Source: Corythoichthys intestinalis (taxonomy: Eukaryota > Chordata > Actinopteri > Syngnathiformes > Syngnathidae). From it: a stretch of 64,000 nt of DNA. This document shows, piece by piece, positions 21,957-35,110 of the stretch. The translations under genes were made by a program, and so were the position numbers. The stretch lies in contig NC_080415.1 in the NCBI RefSeq assembly GCF_030265065.1, positions 41,086,001 through 41,150,000 of the forward strand. The letters run 5' to 3'. The notes under the pieces are model-generated. The model saw only the letters and a program-made list of their open reading frames with translations. It was not told where the DNA came from and made no database searches. Numbering within the stretch: the stretch's first letter is position 1; every line of letters starts with the position of its first letter.

Positions 21957-23709
21957 TCACTGAGTCTTCCTCAGCAGCCGCACCACTTTGGTGAACTTCA
22001 GCCTCACGGCGATGTCCAGCGCCGACTCGTCGTCCTGGAAACAAAACAAATGACCGCCTGAAGTCGGCCGGCTATAGCGACGATGCCCGGAACATATCCA
22101 CTTTTTACATCCTGTTGTATAAATTGATGAAAATGTCTGCTTTTCATTCTTTTTTTACGGGACCCATTAGCTTGGGTTGAAATGGAAGTTTTGCACAGAA
22201 TACTATGGTACTCCACTTTTTGGCCCCTAACACTCCATCATAATCGCGCCCCAAAATGCTAAAACAAACAAAAAAAACTCAAGACTAAAGTGAGGTTTTT
22301 TTTGGGTTCAATTAGTATTGTTGTGAGGTTTCAGTTTGATATCCGTTATTTCAGTGGAAAGAGAAAAAAGATTTTTGTTAAAGCTGGCTTTTCTACACAA
22401 GTGGTATTATTTTGAACATGATTTTTACAGTAAGAATTGAAAATGATTTTGTTCAAGGATGATTCGCTAATACAAAAGTCATTTTGTGTGTGTATGTGTG
22501 GTTTTTGACGTTCTTATTGTGCTATTATTTTAGGAATAACAAAGCCTGTCGAGTAACCTCTGAGAATTTCAAGTTGTGTCTTTATATGGAATTTTGCTTA
22601 GCTCCCTTGAAATATATGCAAGTGATAAGGCATCAAATTCGAGTGTCCTCTTTTTCGGATATCAAAATAAGCCGGGTCACCCTAGCCTCGGACGGAGCGA
22701 GCGTACGTGGTTCTTGACGTGTGGGTCGGCGTCTCTGAGGAGCAGCGGGGGAACTAAATGGTGACGTTTCCTCAGACAAACGTAGTGAAGAGCCGTGTTG
22801 CCTTTCTGCGCACACGGAAGAAGAAAGTGAGCGGCCTTCGGTCGATCGGCGGCGGGCGGGCGGGCGGTCGTCGTACGTAATCGGCCGCGTTGACGTCCAC
22901 TTCGCTGTCCAGCACCAGCTTCATCAGGGCCTCGTTACGCCGCTGCTTCTGCAACTACAAGCGCGCACACGCAGACGGTCACGCGACGCCGTCCCTCGAC
23001 CTTGTTATTACCGAACAGCGACGACGCACGCTGACGTGCCAGGAGGAAGTATCCCAGGAGGAGGATGGGCATCAGGATCAGGATGATCAGGTGATCCAGG
23101 AGGGAAAAGTTCTGCTTGGCCACGTAGTGGAGGCACGTGCGCCGCTTCTGAAAGTCAAGCAAAATCAGCCGGTCGCGAGAAGTGCTTCCTTTTTTCTATT
23201 TTTGGGAGAAGAAACGACCTCGTCTGACCTTGTTGCGCGCGCGCACATCGGCCCGGCGCTCCATCAGGAAGGCCGCCGCCCGCAGGTGGCCCCGGCGACA
23301 GGCGGCGATGAGTGGCGTGTCCCCGGTGACGTCGTCCCGCGCGTCGACGCTGTCGGGATCGCGGGCCGCCAGCGAAGAGAGACCGCGGACGTCGCCGGCG
23401 TACGCCAACCGACAAGCCGGCTGCGTTCGCGCAAAACAGAAGCCGTCGCGTGACTTTCACATCCCGATTCAACTTGTCGGACAGGTTCAGCAGACACACG
23501 CACGCTCGCATCGACTTTATATCGGCACTTTGGCCCTCCGGCTTCTTGGCGTCCCAATCAACGGCTGTTGACAGACTTGTCACGTCTATAAGCTCATTTT
23601 CTTGACTTAAATGGCTGCATGCGTGTTTACCCGCAGTATGAGGACGCGGTGGATGTTTAAAAAGCCAAATGAGCCTGTTGCTTCTTACCTGCGAGTACAC
23701 CTTGCCCAT
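21957..23709 (-). CDS. ankrd22: ankyrin repeat domain-containing protein 22
   Basis: Six exons on the minus strand: 23689-23709, 23229-23420, 23040-23147, 22877-22954, 22707-22805 and 21957-22034, giving 191 codons plus stop, the human ANKRD22 length. The protein starts MGKVYSQ, has ankyrin repeats around residues 35-65 (GDTPLIAACRRGHLRAAAFL) and 132-180 (GNTALHYVC, ESALDIAVRLKF), with a hydrophobic segment at 85-107 (LIILILMPILLLGYFLL) that fits a membrane hairpin as in the mammalian protein, reported at mitochondrial and other membranes. The exon 3/4 joint has no GT donor in the needed phase; ending exon 3 at CTG before GCACGT and starting exon 4 after TTGTAG keeps the family's exact length, implying a GC-AG intron. 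Poly(A) signal is ATTAAA (reverse of 21853-21858). It lies tail-on to acta2's 3' side in the same orientation. Confidence 0.94.
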
Positions 23710-24052
23710 GATGTCCGACGGTAGGTAGAGACGGAGGCGACGCTTGCCGCCTTCCTGCCTTCGCTTTCAAAATAAAAGACCTGGGTCTTATCTATTGGAC
23801 GCAGGAGGAAGTTGCAGCCTTGACGGAAAATCTTATTCTTTCCATTTCAGTAATAAAGCTCTTGAATGAGGCTTTTGCTCTTATTGTCTTGTTCTCCCGA
23901 ACGGATTGTGACCACATGAAAAACACATGTACACACTTTGCGGTTGACTTTTTATTAGCCTTCTTTTTACTCCCCCTACCCTAGCGCTTCGACACCGTCG
24001 TCGACGGCGCCGCTCCAACCGTCTCCGTCCGACCGCGCGCTTCCTTTTTTCT
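23710..24052. other. acta2 3' region and ankrd22 upstream
   Basis: Only 343 bp separate the acta2 stop from the ankrd22 start codon. AATAAA on the minus strand (complement of 23951-23956) is the likely acta2 poly(A) signal, leaving about 240 bp for ankrd22 promoter and leader. A second AATAAA-type word lies near 23770. Confidence 0.5.
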
Positions 24053-25830
<1,778 letters not shown>

Positions 25831-25987
25831 CTACCTCACTGCGGGCGAGGGAGGGAAACACGCGTGACGCCAAGGATGGGCGCGAGGCACGCTGCACGGG
25901 AACCTCCTAATTTGGGCCTACGCTGGTGTTCTGCCCCCCCCCCCCCCCCCTCCCTCCACACAAACCCACACCTCTGAGCTCCGTGCA

Positions 25988-25997
25988 CCATATTTGG
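25988..25997 (-). promoter_or_regulatory. intronic CArG box of acta2
   Basis: CCATATTTGG, a perfect CC(A/T)6GG serum response factor site, about 180 bp 5' of the start codon and inside the first intron of the acta2 transcript as I read it. Mammalian ACTA2 is known to depend on a CArG box in its first intron. Confidence 0.65.
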
Positions 25998-26193
25998 TCA
26001 TCGCATTCTTTAGCAGCCGAAAAGTGCGTTCTGACCCGAGATCCGCATCAATGACTGGACTTTTCACCCGCTCTCACTCAGAAAATAAATGCGTAAGGAA
26101 GAGCAGTTGCAGAACATGAAGAGGGTGTGATGATGAAATGAAGATGATGGGGAGGAGACAGAGTTGGGGAGGATGCTGCGGCGGAGAACTTAC

Positions 26194-26265
26194 CGTGATG
26201 CTGGCTGGCACGAAAAGAGGAAGTCGTCGCGAGGCTAGAAGCCGACCAGGGACGACCGAATGAGC
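26194..26265 (-). other. noncoding first exon of acta2 (upper limit approximate)
   Basis: On the minus strand a leader ends in CATCACG followed by GTAAGTTCTCC (complement of 26183-26193), a strong splice donor. The acceptor is the one just upstream of the 25806 start codon. The transcription start is inferred from the CArG spacing, not seen. Confidence 0.55.
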
Positions 26266-26331
26266 CCGTGGTCCGAGGGACCCCCTTAAGAAGCCTTCTT
26301 CGCCTCCTCCTCCTCATCTCATCTCATCCTT

Positions 26332-26341
26332 CCAAACAAGG
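26332..26341 (-). promoter_or_regulatory. proximal CArG box (CArG A type) of acta2
   Basis: On the minus strand reads CCTTGTTTGG, which is the CArG A sequence I recall for mammalian ACTA2. It lies about 70 bp upstream of the inferred first exon. Confidence 0.65.
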
Positions 26342-26371
26342 AGCGCTCCTCCTATTCCGCGCCGCCGGGCT

Positions 26372-26381
26372 CCTTATAGGG
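26372..26381 (-). promoter_or_regulatory. second CArG-like box (CArG B type) of acta2
   Basis: Minus strand CCCTATAAGG, with the same third-position C as the mammalian CArG B box (CCCTATATGG from memory), 40 bp upstream of the proximal box. It could also be read as a TATA element, which would move the start site. Confidence 0.55.
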
Positions 26382-26614
26382 CAGGCCTCAGGGGAGCGGT
26401 CCGCTCCGCCGTGGCTTTTCAGGTCCATTCCTTCAGTTCTCCGACTCTTTTCCGTCCGTCCGTCCGTCCGTCCGGGCCCGCCGACCTCTCTTCGGGCTCT
26501 TTAGTCACGCCCCTCCGCCGACGTCCCGGGGACGGCGGGTAATGTAGTCGGTGTCGGGATGGAGATGAGGCCGAAGGTCAGGATAGCGGCGCGCACGCAC
26601 GCACGCTTCTTTGG

Positions 26615-26624
26615 CCATAAAAGG
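26615..26624. promoter_or_regulatory. distal CArG box
   Basis: CCATAAAAGG, a perfect CC(A/T)6GG match about 350 bp upstream of the inferred acta2 first exon. Single-site matches arise by chance, so function is uncertain. Confidence 0.35.
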
Positions 26625-26639
26625 AAATGGCATGACGCA

Positions 26640-28130
26640 CAAGACCATTTCCGCCTCGCCAGCATTGAAAAAGTCAGCAAAAAGCAAAACATCCAAGTGT
26701 CATCAAGTCCTAAAAAGGAGTCCACGGGGGCGCCCCACCCCAAGGGGACCGGCCGGGATGCATGGGAGGGAGGAAGGGACCACCGATTGATGACTTTTCT
26801 CCTAATTTCCCTCTCTCTCTTTCTCCTGTACTCTCTAAACACAGGCGGGCGCGCACGCACGCGCGCGAGTCTCGCTCGACTTTGACCGAAAATGGGAAAA
26901 CCTCGGACTCGTGACGGACCGGCGAGGCTCGGACGCGATTGGTCGCCGACATCCGCACCGAGTGGAGTTTCTGTGGAATGCCTGCGGGTGCCCGTGCGCG
27001 TGTTCGTAGGCCGGTCGATATTTCCGTTTTTTGTTGTTGTTGTTGTGGAATTCAGTGGAATGTGTAGGCTCAGACGAGCCGTCGACTGCTGCAGTGTCGC
27101 GCACGAGCGGCAGGTGGCGCCACTCGCGTTGTAAAATGCAGGCAAAAAGGCTCGGCTATGGCTGAGAAAGAAAACTCTTGAACGCAGACTTTGCCTGCGA
27201 GCGCACAAGGGCGTAGGTTTGCATGTGGGGGGCAACTTTTCAGGATGCTGAAATGATCCCCACCAACTTTTAAGCAACCTTATTTACATTATATAAAGAC
27301 TTAAGTTATATAGGTCATTTAGATTGTCTCCCACAAAATTGCCCCTACCATTATTAAGTGAATTATTTTCATTATGTTCAGACTTCTAGTTACCTTTTCA
27401 CTGAGTGATGACTTTACCCCCCGCCGCACCCCTCCCCCCCACAAGCACTCACAGCCCCAGCCCCCTCCTCCACCCACTTCGAAGAGGATATTGAAGGTCA
27501 GCCACCACTGTATTTCATGTAAAAAGACGTCAGTCTGGAAGTGGGGAACACACCACTAATTTTGCTACTGAAAATCCCACTTGTATGAGTGTTAGCATAA
27601 CATGAAACTGTGTGAATTTACTAACCTGCAAAACTTGAGTAGGAAGCTTCTTAGAGGAAAAGTGTCTTCCTGTATGAAATTTCTCCTGTTAACGTTAGAC
27701 TGTGAGAAATGTAGTGAACCGAGGGTTATCCCTTTCTCCCTAATTTTCATTTTTATTTCATTAATGTGGTTTTAAAGCAGCCCAAAGGAGCGTTCGTTTT
27801 TGTTGAGTTTGGCTGTGCTTGTGGACAAAAGCAGTAGTGTCTTACCTAAAGAAAGGCTGAAATATTCCCAGACTAAGAGGTGTTCCAATATTTTCTTTCT
27901 TTAGTAGTTTTTGAAAACCAAAGTCTGAATGGGTACAGATGTATTCTGCATTGATTATTTAGTTCATTAGGTTTATATTCATTAGAACTGTAGCCCTGAA
28001 TCTGTTAAGACTTACTGTATGAATGTCCCGTCCCCAGCAAAAAGTGTACCAATGTTGGGACCAAACCTACGCTCTTGCATCTCGCAGGCCAGGAAGAAAA
28101 TCATATTCTCAGACACGCCAGTAGAGGTTT
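26640..28130. other. intergenic between acta2 and noc3l, no gene seen
   Basis: The first half is GC-rich with several CA/CG-type simple stretches; the second half (27250-28050) is AT-rich and looks like old repeat, including ACTTAAGTTATATAGGTCAT. In human a FAS gene faces ACTA2 here; I see no death-receptor exon (no cysteine-rich repeats or death domain) in either strand. Confidence 0.4.
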
Positions 28131-28208
28131 ATCGGTTTTATTTTTTGTTTTAAACAAAAAAAAAAAGGTTGTGAAGCACTGGAAAAAATAAACACAGGTA
28201 AATTAACA

Positions 28209-31200
28209 TCAGCACGCATGGGTTTTGGTCGTAAAGTCGAGCTCCGCCCCCGGACCGTCGTTCAGGACGTCGTCGACACGTCGCCGCAGGTCGCTGTCCA
28301 GCGGCGACCCGTCCACCATGAAAACTTCCTGAAAGCAAAATAAACATTCTTTACCGCACCAGACTTTGCCAATCGGTCCGCCCGTACCCTTTTCTTGCGC
28401 TTGGGCGCCGCCGCCGGGGCGTCGAAGGTCACGTCTCGGACGTCGTGCTCTTCGTAGAGCTCCGCCGCCGACCTGAGGGCGAGTACGCGAGCGTCATCGT
28501 AGCGCCGACGCGCCGGGAAAGAAGAGCGAGAAGACGCCCGACCTGCGACTCCACTCCGGCGGGAGCGCCGCGACGCCTTCGGCGGGCGCGCCGCGACTCA
28601 GGTGGGACGCCAGCCGACGCACGGCCGGGTAGAAATGCCGCTGCCGCAGAAAGGGCGGGTCAGGTCGACGCCGCCGGAAGCCGCGCGCCGGTCCTTACCT
28701 GCAACGCGTGTAGCTCCCACAAGGCGGTGTTGTGCGCGTTGCAGTGTTCGGGTTCGTCCGCTTCCGGCAGGTAGGAGCCGCTGCCCTGTAGCTCGTTGTC
28801 CAGCAGGAAGTCGCACTTGGGAAAAGACTGCGCCGGGAAGAAAAGAGAAGCGGGAGGTCCGGCGCCCGAACGGACGCGGCCGGCGACCGACTCACGTGGA
28901 GGACGGCCCTGGCGGCGGCGAGCGTTCCGACGGCGGCGGCGGGGCCCACGTGCAGGCCGAGCGAGGCCAGCCGCTTGAGGAAGGCCGCCGCCCTCCGCGC
29001 GCTGACGCGCTTCCTGCGGCGTATCAACATGGCGTCCACGCAGCGCAGGGCGATGACCACGTCCTCGTCGGGCGTCCCTGAGGGACAAAAAAATGATACT
29101 GGGCCCGACCGAGATCGGATATTTCCTAAATGAGGAGGCCGGGTGGCGGGCCGCTCACCCGCGTGCAGCCGTGGCAACGTGGCGTACAGATGAGAGTAAA
29201 AGTGGAGCGGGTCCACGGTCAGGACGTCACCTGCCGCGCCAAAAAAATCACGTCACCACGGGAAGGGGCGTAGGCCGGCGAGCGCGCGCGCGCGCGTACC
29301 TTGTCCCGACAAGATGGTGAAGACGGTCTGAATGCAATGAAGGCTCTCCCGGTGGGTCAGATCCTGCGCAGGAACGGGCGAGCGACGTCGTCAATGACGC
29401 GGACCGGCGAGCGGGCGAAATCCGCGTGCTACTCACTCCCGACCGGACGAGGCCTTGAAGCACGTCCAGCAGGTCGTCGAAGAACTCCAAGTTGATCAAG
29501 TGCGCGAAACTGCCGGGAAGCGAGGTCGCGGTTAGCGCTCGCGCCTTCGCCGGAGCGCGCGTGTGTGTGCGTTACTTGGCCAGCCCCTCCAGGACGGCGG
29601 GAAGGAGGACGGACTTCTGGGCTTTTTTCAGTATTCGAAAGTAGATGAGGAAGACGATGTTGAGCGTCTCCGTGTGCTGCCGGACACAAGCGAGAGCTCG
29701 TCGGACAAAGCGCTGCGTTTCTTCCGTCTAGCCGGCGGCTCATTGGAGCGGCCGCGCCGGCTCACCGTTTTCATCTTCTTGTCTTTGCTTTCCGAGGCTT
29801 CGGCTTCCAGAAGCTCCTGCTGCAGCTTCTCCTCCGCCTTTTTCCACTGCACGCAAGCAGAGAGAGGGAGAGCGAGCTAAGGGCGGGCGGACGAGCGAGC
29901 GCCGTCCGCCGACGCTACCTTTCTTTTCATTCGCGAAAGTTTGTTCTTGTCTTTGCGAGTCATGATCTGGACGGCGGGGGCCGTGTCGCTCAGGTCCTTC
30001 TTCACGTGCGCTTCTTGAATGCGCACGCTCAGCAGCGTCCGCAGGACCTGCGCGAGCGACACCTCCGCTTCAGCGAGACGCGCCCAAGCGCCGTTGGGGG
30101 ACGGGGTTACCTCGGGCCTAACGTCGTAGTTGAGGCTTTTGACGAGACCAGAGACGACTCGGACGGCGGCCAGCGAGGCCCCGCCCGCCTTGTCCCGGCG
30201 AAACAGCTCGGCGAAGGCCCCGCAGCACGCGGCCGACACCTGCGGAGGAAGGGACGGGCGGTCGCTCCGGTACGCGTTCGGGCGGGCGGAGCGCTCACCG
30301 TCTCGGCGCGGTCGTTCATAAGCGGCGCCAGTGCCACCAGGATGTTGTTGTGGAAGTTGAAGTGCGACATGGCCGGCAGCAGCTCGCACAGGCAGCGCAC
30401 GGCCACCCCCGCCAGGCCCGCGTAGCTCGACAGCGCCACCGCCCGGCTACGCTTGCTCTTCTTCTGCTTCCAGTCTGCGCCGGCAAAACGGGCCGCTGTT
30501 TTCGTGTCCGTACGGAAACTAACGTTGCTGTTTTTTGTTCCCGATACCTCGCCACATCGGCCAGTATTGGAAAATATCTATTTCCATTTAATACTACATT
30601 TGAAGTCATTCTATCGCCGCTTGGTCAGGCTGCTACTCATTGACTTTAACAAACGGCCGTCTCAGCTAGGCCAGTTGAAAACTAGAAATTATTGCTTGGA
30701 TTTATTGTCCGTACCTTTGATGCACTGCTCCAAATCCTCCAGGTAGAACTTGTACTGACTCAGCAGTCCTTCCTCAAACTCTCGCAGCTGCTGCGTCTCC
30801 CTTTTCACCTGTCATCGATAGAGCGCGCGCGCGCGCGCGGTCATTGCGGGTAAAAGTTGGCGAACGCGCGACCCACCTTGGCGGCTTTCTCGGCGGCCGT
30901 CAAAGGTCGGATCTTGTAGGTGGGGGCGACGTCCTTGAAGATTTCCATCAGGGAGACCATCGCCAACTTCCTAACCGTTACCGCCACGCAAGGATCGGCC
31001 TCCGTCAGCATGCCGCGCAGCTGTTTCACACACTTGATCTGCACGAGCGGAGAACAGAACGTCAACGAGACGGCCGCGCCGAAAAAGCGGCCGAATACGA
31101 GCGCGTCCCGACGTTGCGGACGGGGTCGGCGACGACGGCGGACGCCAAGCGCGCGATGGTCGACTTCCTCTCTCTGATCTTGTGCGCTCGGACTTCCCGT

Positions 31201-32317
31201 TGCCGCGCCGCCGACGGCGGCCCGGCGCTCTCCGACTCTGCCTGAGCTGAAGCAAAAAAAAAATAAAAATAGGAAGGCCACGTGACCGACGGTGTCGAGA
31301 AAAACGGGAAATGTGGGCACAGTCAGGAGGTCGCGTCTACCGTTTTCGGCCTCTTGAGTGAATTGCTCCTCCTCCTCTACTTCTTCTTCTTCTTCTTCTT
31401 CTTCCGGCCGCTCGGTCACCACTGCGCACAAGAGACGGCCGTCAACGGTCGATCGTCGGCAGGCAAAGAGCACCTCACCTCTACGGACGCTCTGCGGGAT
31501 GAGTCGCGTCTTGTCTTTGATGGGGAGAAGATGCAGGACCTCCTCCTGCGGCGCGGAGGCCATCTTGCGGGGAACTTTCTCGTAGCCCGGCGCCGCCTCC
31601 GATTTGCGCTTCTTGGCTAAGTGCACCGGGCCGCTGCGACGCAAAAGCGCGCGTGAGTCCGGGACGGACGGCGGCGCGGAGGCCGGCGGGCGAGGTCACC
31701 ATGACGACAGGTCTCTGCCGAGGAAGGACGGCGCGGGTCGCAGGTCGTCGTCCTCCATCATGTCGGTGGGCAAACTCTCCAGGAAGTCCTCGTCGTCCCC
31801 CTCCTCGTCTGGAGGAGACGCTAGGTCAACGGGTAGCGGCGGCAAAGGCGGGCGGGCGGTGGACTCTTACCGGGCCTTTTGGCCGTGACGTCCAGCGGGC
31901 GCGGCGTGGCGAGCGCCGCGCCTTTGAGCGCCTGCCGCATCCTCTTGCGCTCTTTCCGCTGCCGTTTGTCGCAGTTCTCCCGCTTGAACTGGCGGTTCTT
32001 CAGCTTGTTCTCCAGCTTCATGTCGCTGGTCTTCAGCAGCCGCCTGAAGGTCGGCCGACGCTTCTTGGAGCGAGGCTGCCGCAAACGCAAAGAACACTGT
32101 GGAAAGCCTGCCTAAATCCGTACGCATGACGACGACACTTTTGCAAGGCAACCCGCCTTCCACTTCAGGCTAGGGTTAGTTAGCATGTTGTCGGTGAAAA
32201 AGGTGCGCGTGTCCGTCTCCTTTCCAGAATGTGACGAAGCGGCGGCCACGGAAAACGAATCGCTCGCCCGTCAACTACTACGACACGCGTTGCCCAAATG
32301 TTACTCACCGGAGCCAT
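28209..32317 (-). CDS. noc3l: nucleolar complex protein 3 homolog (60S ribosome biogenesis)
   Basis: Twenty-one exons on the minus strand, from 32309-32317 (only ATG GCT CCG) through 31871-32075, 31700-31808, 31479-31633, 31341-31421, 31113-31246, 30877-31038, 30715-30808, 30299-30474, 30111-30239, 29919-30047, 29766-29846, 29576-29676, 29437-29509, 29300-29363, 29159-29230, 28896-29077, 28699-28827, 28543-28640, 28388-28472 to 28209-28328. All phases agree; total 795 codons plus stop (human NOC3L about 800). Landmarks: basic start [20 protein letters not shown], acidic middle ([12 protein letters not shown]), [55 protein letters not shown], and [17 protein letters not shown]3 works with NOC2 in nucleolar and nucleoplasmic transport of pre-60S particles and is linked to adipocyte differentiation and replication licensing. 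Poly(A) signal AATAAA is the complement of 28137-28142. Confidence 0.96.
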
Positions 32318-32512
32318 TGCGATGTTCGAAGGTGAAAAGTTGACGAGGGTGAAGAAAGCCTACAGCCGCTCGTCTGCCACACGCGTGGAGCTCGCTCGAC
32401 GCTTACCTGAACCGGAAACGAAACAGTTGAAATGACTCCAACGCACCGGCTCCAGCACAGACAGCCACAAGGCGGCAGGAGGCGGCACTGCACTTCAGGA
32501 ATCGCTATAGAC

Positions 32513-34862
32513 CAGGGGTGGGCAATTATTTTCCCCCAGGGGCCAAATGAGAAGCAGAAAATATTGTGGAGGCAGGGCCGTACCGAAAGTTTGAAATCTA
32601 CTCGTTATTAATTTGATTTCTACATTGAAAAAAGTAAATGGTATTGTTTACAGAAGCTGGTAAGAGTATGTGTTATTGTTAGATAATGAGAGAGTGAGGT
32701 TGTTTTACAAAAAAAACCCTGAATTTATTCAGTGAAAACAGAGCTAAGTTTGCTACATTTTTGACTGTTTTTCAGTCACATTACCACAATGCTTTATTTT
32801 TAACTTAACTTTCTATAAAGATACCACAATAATGTAACATTACTCAACATTTTTATCAAACTGCCAAACAGTGCAGAACAAACATGTTTCAGCATTTTTT
32901 TCTTCAGTGAGAGAAATCTAGCCTCTGTTGAGCTTTAACAAGAGCATCAAGGTCAGGTTGAATGTTTGAGGTGGAGATGTGAAGCACAGCTGACAGATGG
33001 TCATCAGTCAGAGAGGACCTGTACCTGGATTTGGTAAACTTCATTACTGAGAATGTTTGCTCACATGTATAGGTAGAAGCAAAAAGAACCAACATCTTCT
33101 GAGCATGTTTCCTCATGTTTGGAAAATTCTCCTTCCTGAGAGATGAATAGAACTCCAGCAGTGAGGCTGACTTAAAGTGCTCTGCCAGTACTGTATCTGA
33201 CTGCAAGTCTATGAGCTCCAGCTGGACATCAGTGGGTGCATTACCCACATTGCAAGCAAAGGGAGAGGAAATCAGGTGCATTTCATCCTCAATGTTTTTC
33301 AAATCGTCTTGAAAACTCACTGTACAGGTCTCCTAACATCGATGAGTAGCTACAGAGGTGACTGGCTGATGTTTTGACTTCTTTCAGGGTTTGCGTGTGA
33401 GTGAGAAGTTTGTTCTCTAGTTGATTTGAGAGAAACTGCAACTTTCTCATGAAAGCCTTGACCAGGTTATGCATTTCATGGATAAAAAGGCCCTTGCCTT
33501 GCAGTTTAGTGTTCAGTTCGTTCATCAGTGCAGTCACATCAACAGCAAATGCTAAATCTGCAATCCAGTCAACATCTTAGAGCTCAGGGATGTTTTTGCA
33601 TTTAGTCTCACAAATCTCTGCTTTTAGGTCCCAAAACCTTTTTAACACTTTGCCCAGGCTGAGCCAGCCATCTGACAGCTGTATGGTAACTGATGTCACC
33701 ATGTTGGTCATCATGTTCTTCTAAAAGTGCAACAAACTGCCTGTGATTTAATGCTCGTGCCCAGATAAAGTTAACTGTCTCAATTACAACATCAGTAACA
33801 TCAACACTGACTTACACAACGCATGCTGATGAATAATACAATGAATAAACACCAATTTATGCTCTGCGTCAAGTTCAGTCACTTTATCTTGCATCCGTTT
33901 CAAAAGTCCTACATTTTTCCCGGTCAGATTGGGACAACCGTCAGTAGTGACTCCTACCAGTTTGTCCCATTTCAATTCAAGCTTGTCCATGCATGCGTTT
34001 ACCTCCCCGTGGTTCTTCCTTTCATTGATCTCAATGCTGCCAGCTCCTCCGTAATCGTGAAATCCTGTGTTATTCCTCGGAGAAACACCAGTAACTGCGC
34101 CGTGTCGCGGAGGTCACAGCTCTCGTCCAAAGCCAAGGAGAAAAAGTCCAAACTTGCTACTCCACTTTTTAGCTCAAGTCGGAGATTCTCCGCGATGTCC
34201 TCCACCGTTCTGGTCACCGTTCGCCTGGACAGCGGGACTTTCTCAAATTTTTCTCCGGACGTATTAGTGCTGCAGAGTCCACCAAGCATTCTTTCACAAA
34301 CTCTCCCTCCGAAAACGGCTACAGTTTTTAGCCATTTTATGAGATATCACAAAGCTGGTCTTGGTTGCTGCATATAGCTTGGTAAAATAGCCTTGTTGTT
34401 TCGCTAGCAAATCTTCAGATAACCGCGCTCTTCCAGCCTCAGTCAGATGTCCGTATTTTTCTGCATGCTTCGTCTCGTAATGCCGACTCACGTTGTATTC
34501 CTTAAACACGGCGACCTGCTCACCACAAAGTAAACACACGGGTTTACCACCGATGTCTGTCAATAAATATTTAGTTGTCCATATTTTTTTGAAACCACGA
34601 CCTTCAGCGTCCACCTTTCTTTTTTTGGCGTGTGCAGACATTTTAGGGTTACCATTGAGTTGCTGCTAGTCACATGCACTCAGACTTGTTTCAGTACCTG
34701 GACGTAAATGACGTACGCATGCCGTAAACAGGTTTCAAAGTAAAAGCCCTGCTGTTTTAGTCCATGCATTACGCGAAATTTTGAAAGTAGGTTTTATTTT
34801 CTTAAGTCCAAGCAACCTTTCGCGGGCCAGTCAGAGTGGGTCCCATAAAATGCCCGGGTCTG
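32513..34862 (-). mobile_element. hAT (Charlie/GTF2IRD2-like) transposon, decayed
   Basis: Starts CAGGGGTGGGCAA at 32513 and ends with GCCCGGGTCTG at 34862, imperfect inverted termini, flanked by the 8-bp duplication CTATAGAC (32505-32512 and 34863-34870). On the minus strand the transposase is readable almost end to end in about five frames: a BED zinc finger (VCLLCGEQVAVFKEYNVSRH, 34641-34294), the SLALDESCDLRDTAQL block, GVTTDGCPNLTGKNVGLL, then the C-terminal dimerisation region (SLLEFYSSL, TCEQTFSVMKFTKSRYRSSL, DDHLSAVL, to 32904). It is full length (2350 bp) but has several frame breaks, so it is not active. The family is the one from which the GTF2IRD2 tail was domesticated in mammals. 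Confidence 0.9.
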
Positions 34863-34867
34863 CTATA

Positions 34868-35110
34868 GACCCTACTCACATGACGTCACAACCACGCCTC
34901 CGCGCCATATTGTCCGTCAGCTCGTCTTGTTGACGCATTACCGCCACGTAAATTCCTCCTATTATGGCGTGTTTTTCTGCTCGTTAACATTAATAATCAA
35001 AATGGTGAAGGCGTTTGTGGCGGTCGGTTGCAATAACAGAGAAGATAGACGGAGAGACTTGAAGTTCTACTGTATTCCGAGAGACCCGGAGAGGAGAGCG
35101 AGATGGATTT
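34868..35110 (+). mobile_element. ISL2EU-like transposon, copy 2 (left end only)
   Basis: Begins GACCCTACTCACATGACGTC, as in the other copies, and carries the THAP first exon from 35002 (MVKAFVAVGCNNREDRRRD, with the first Cys changed to Phe). Similarity to copy 1 stops near 35105. No matching right terminus is seen downstream. Its first 3 bp overlap the hAT target duplication. Confidence 0.75.

Noticed and set aside
26500-28130. FAS gene expected beside acta2
   Set aside because: No cysteine-rich receptor repeats, transmembrane exon or death domain could be found on either strand.
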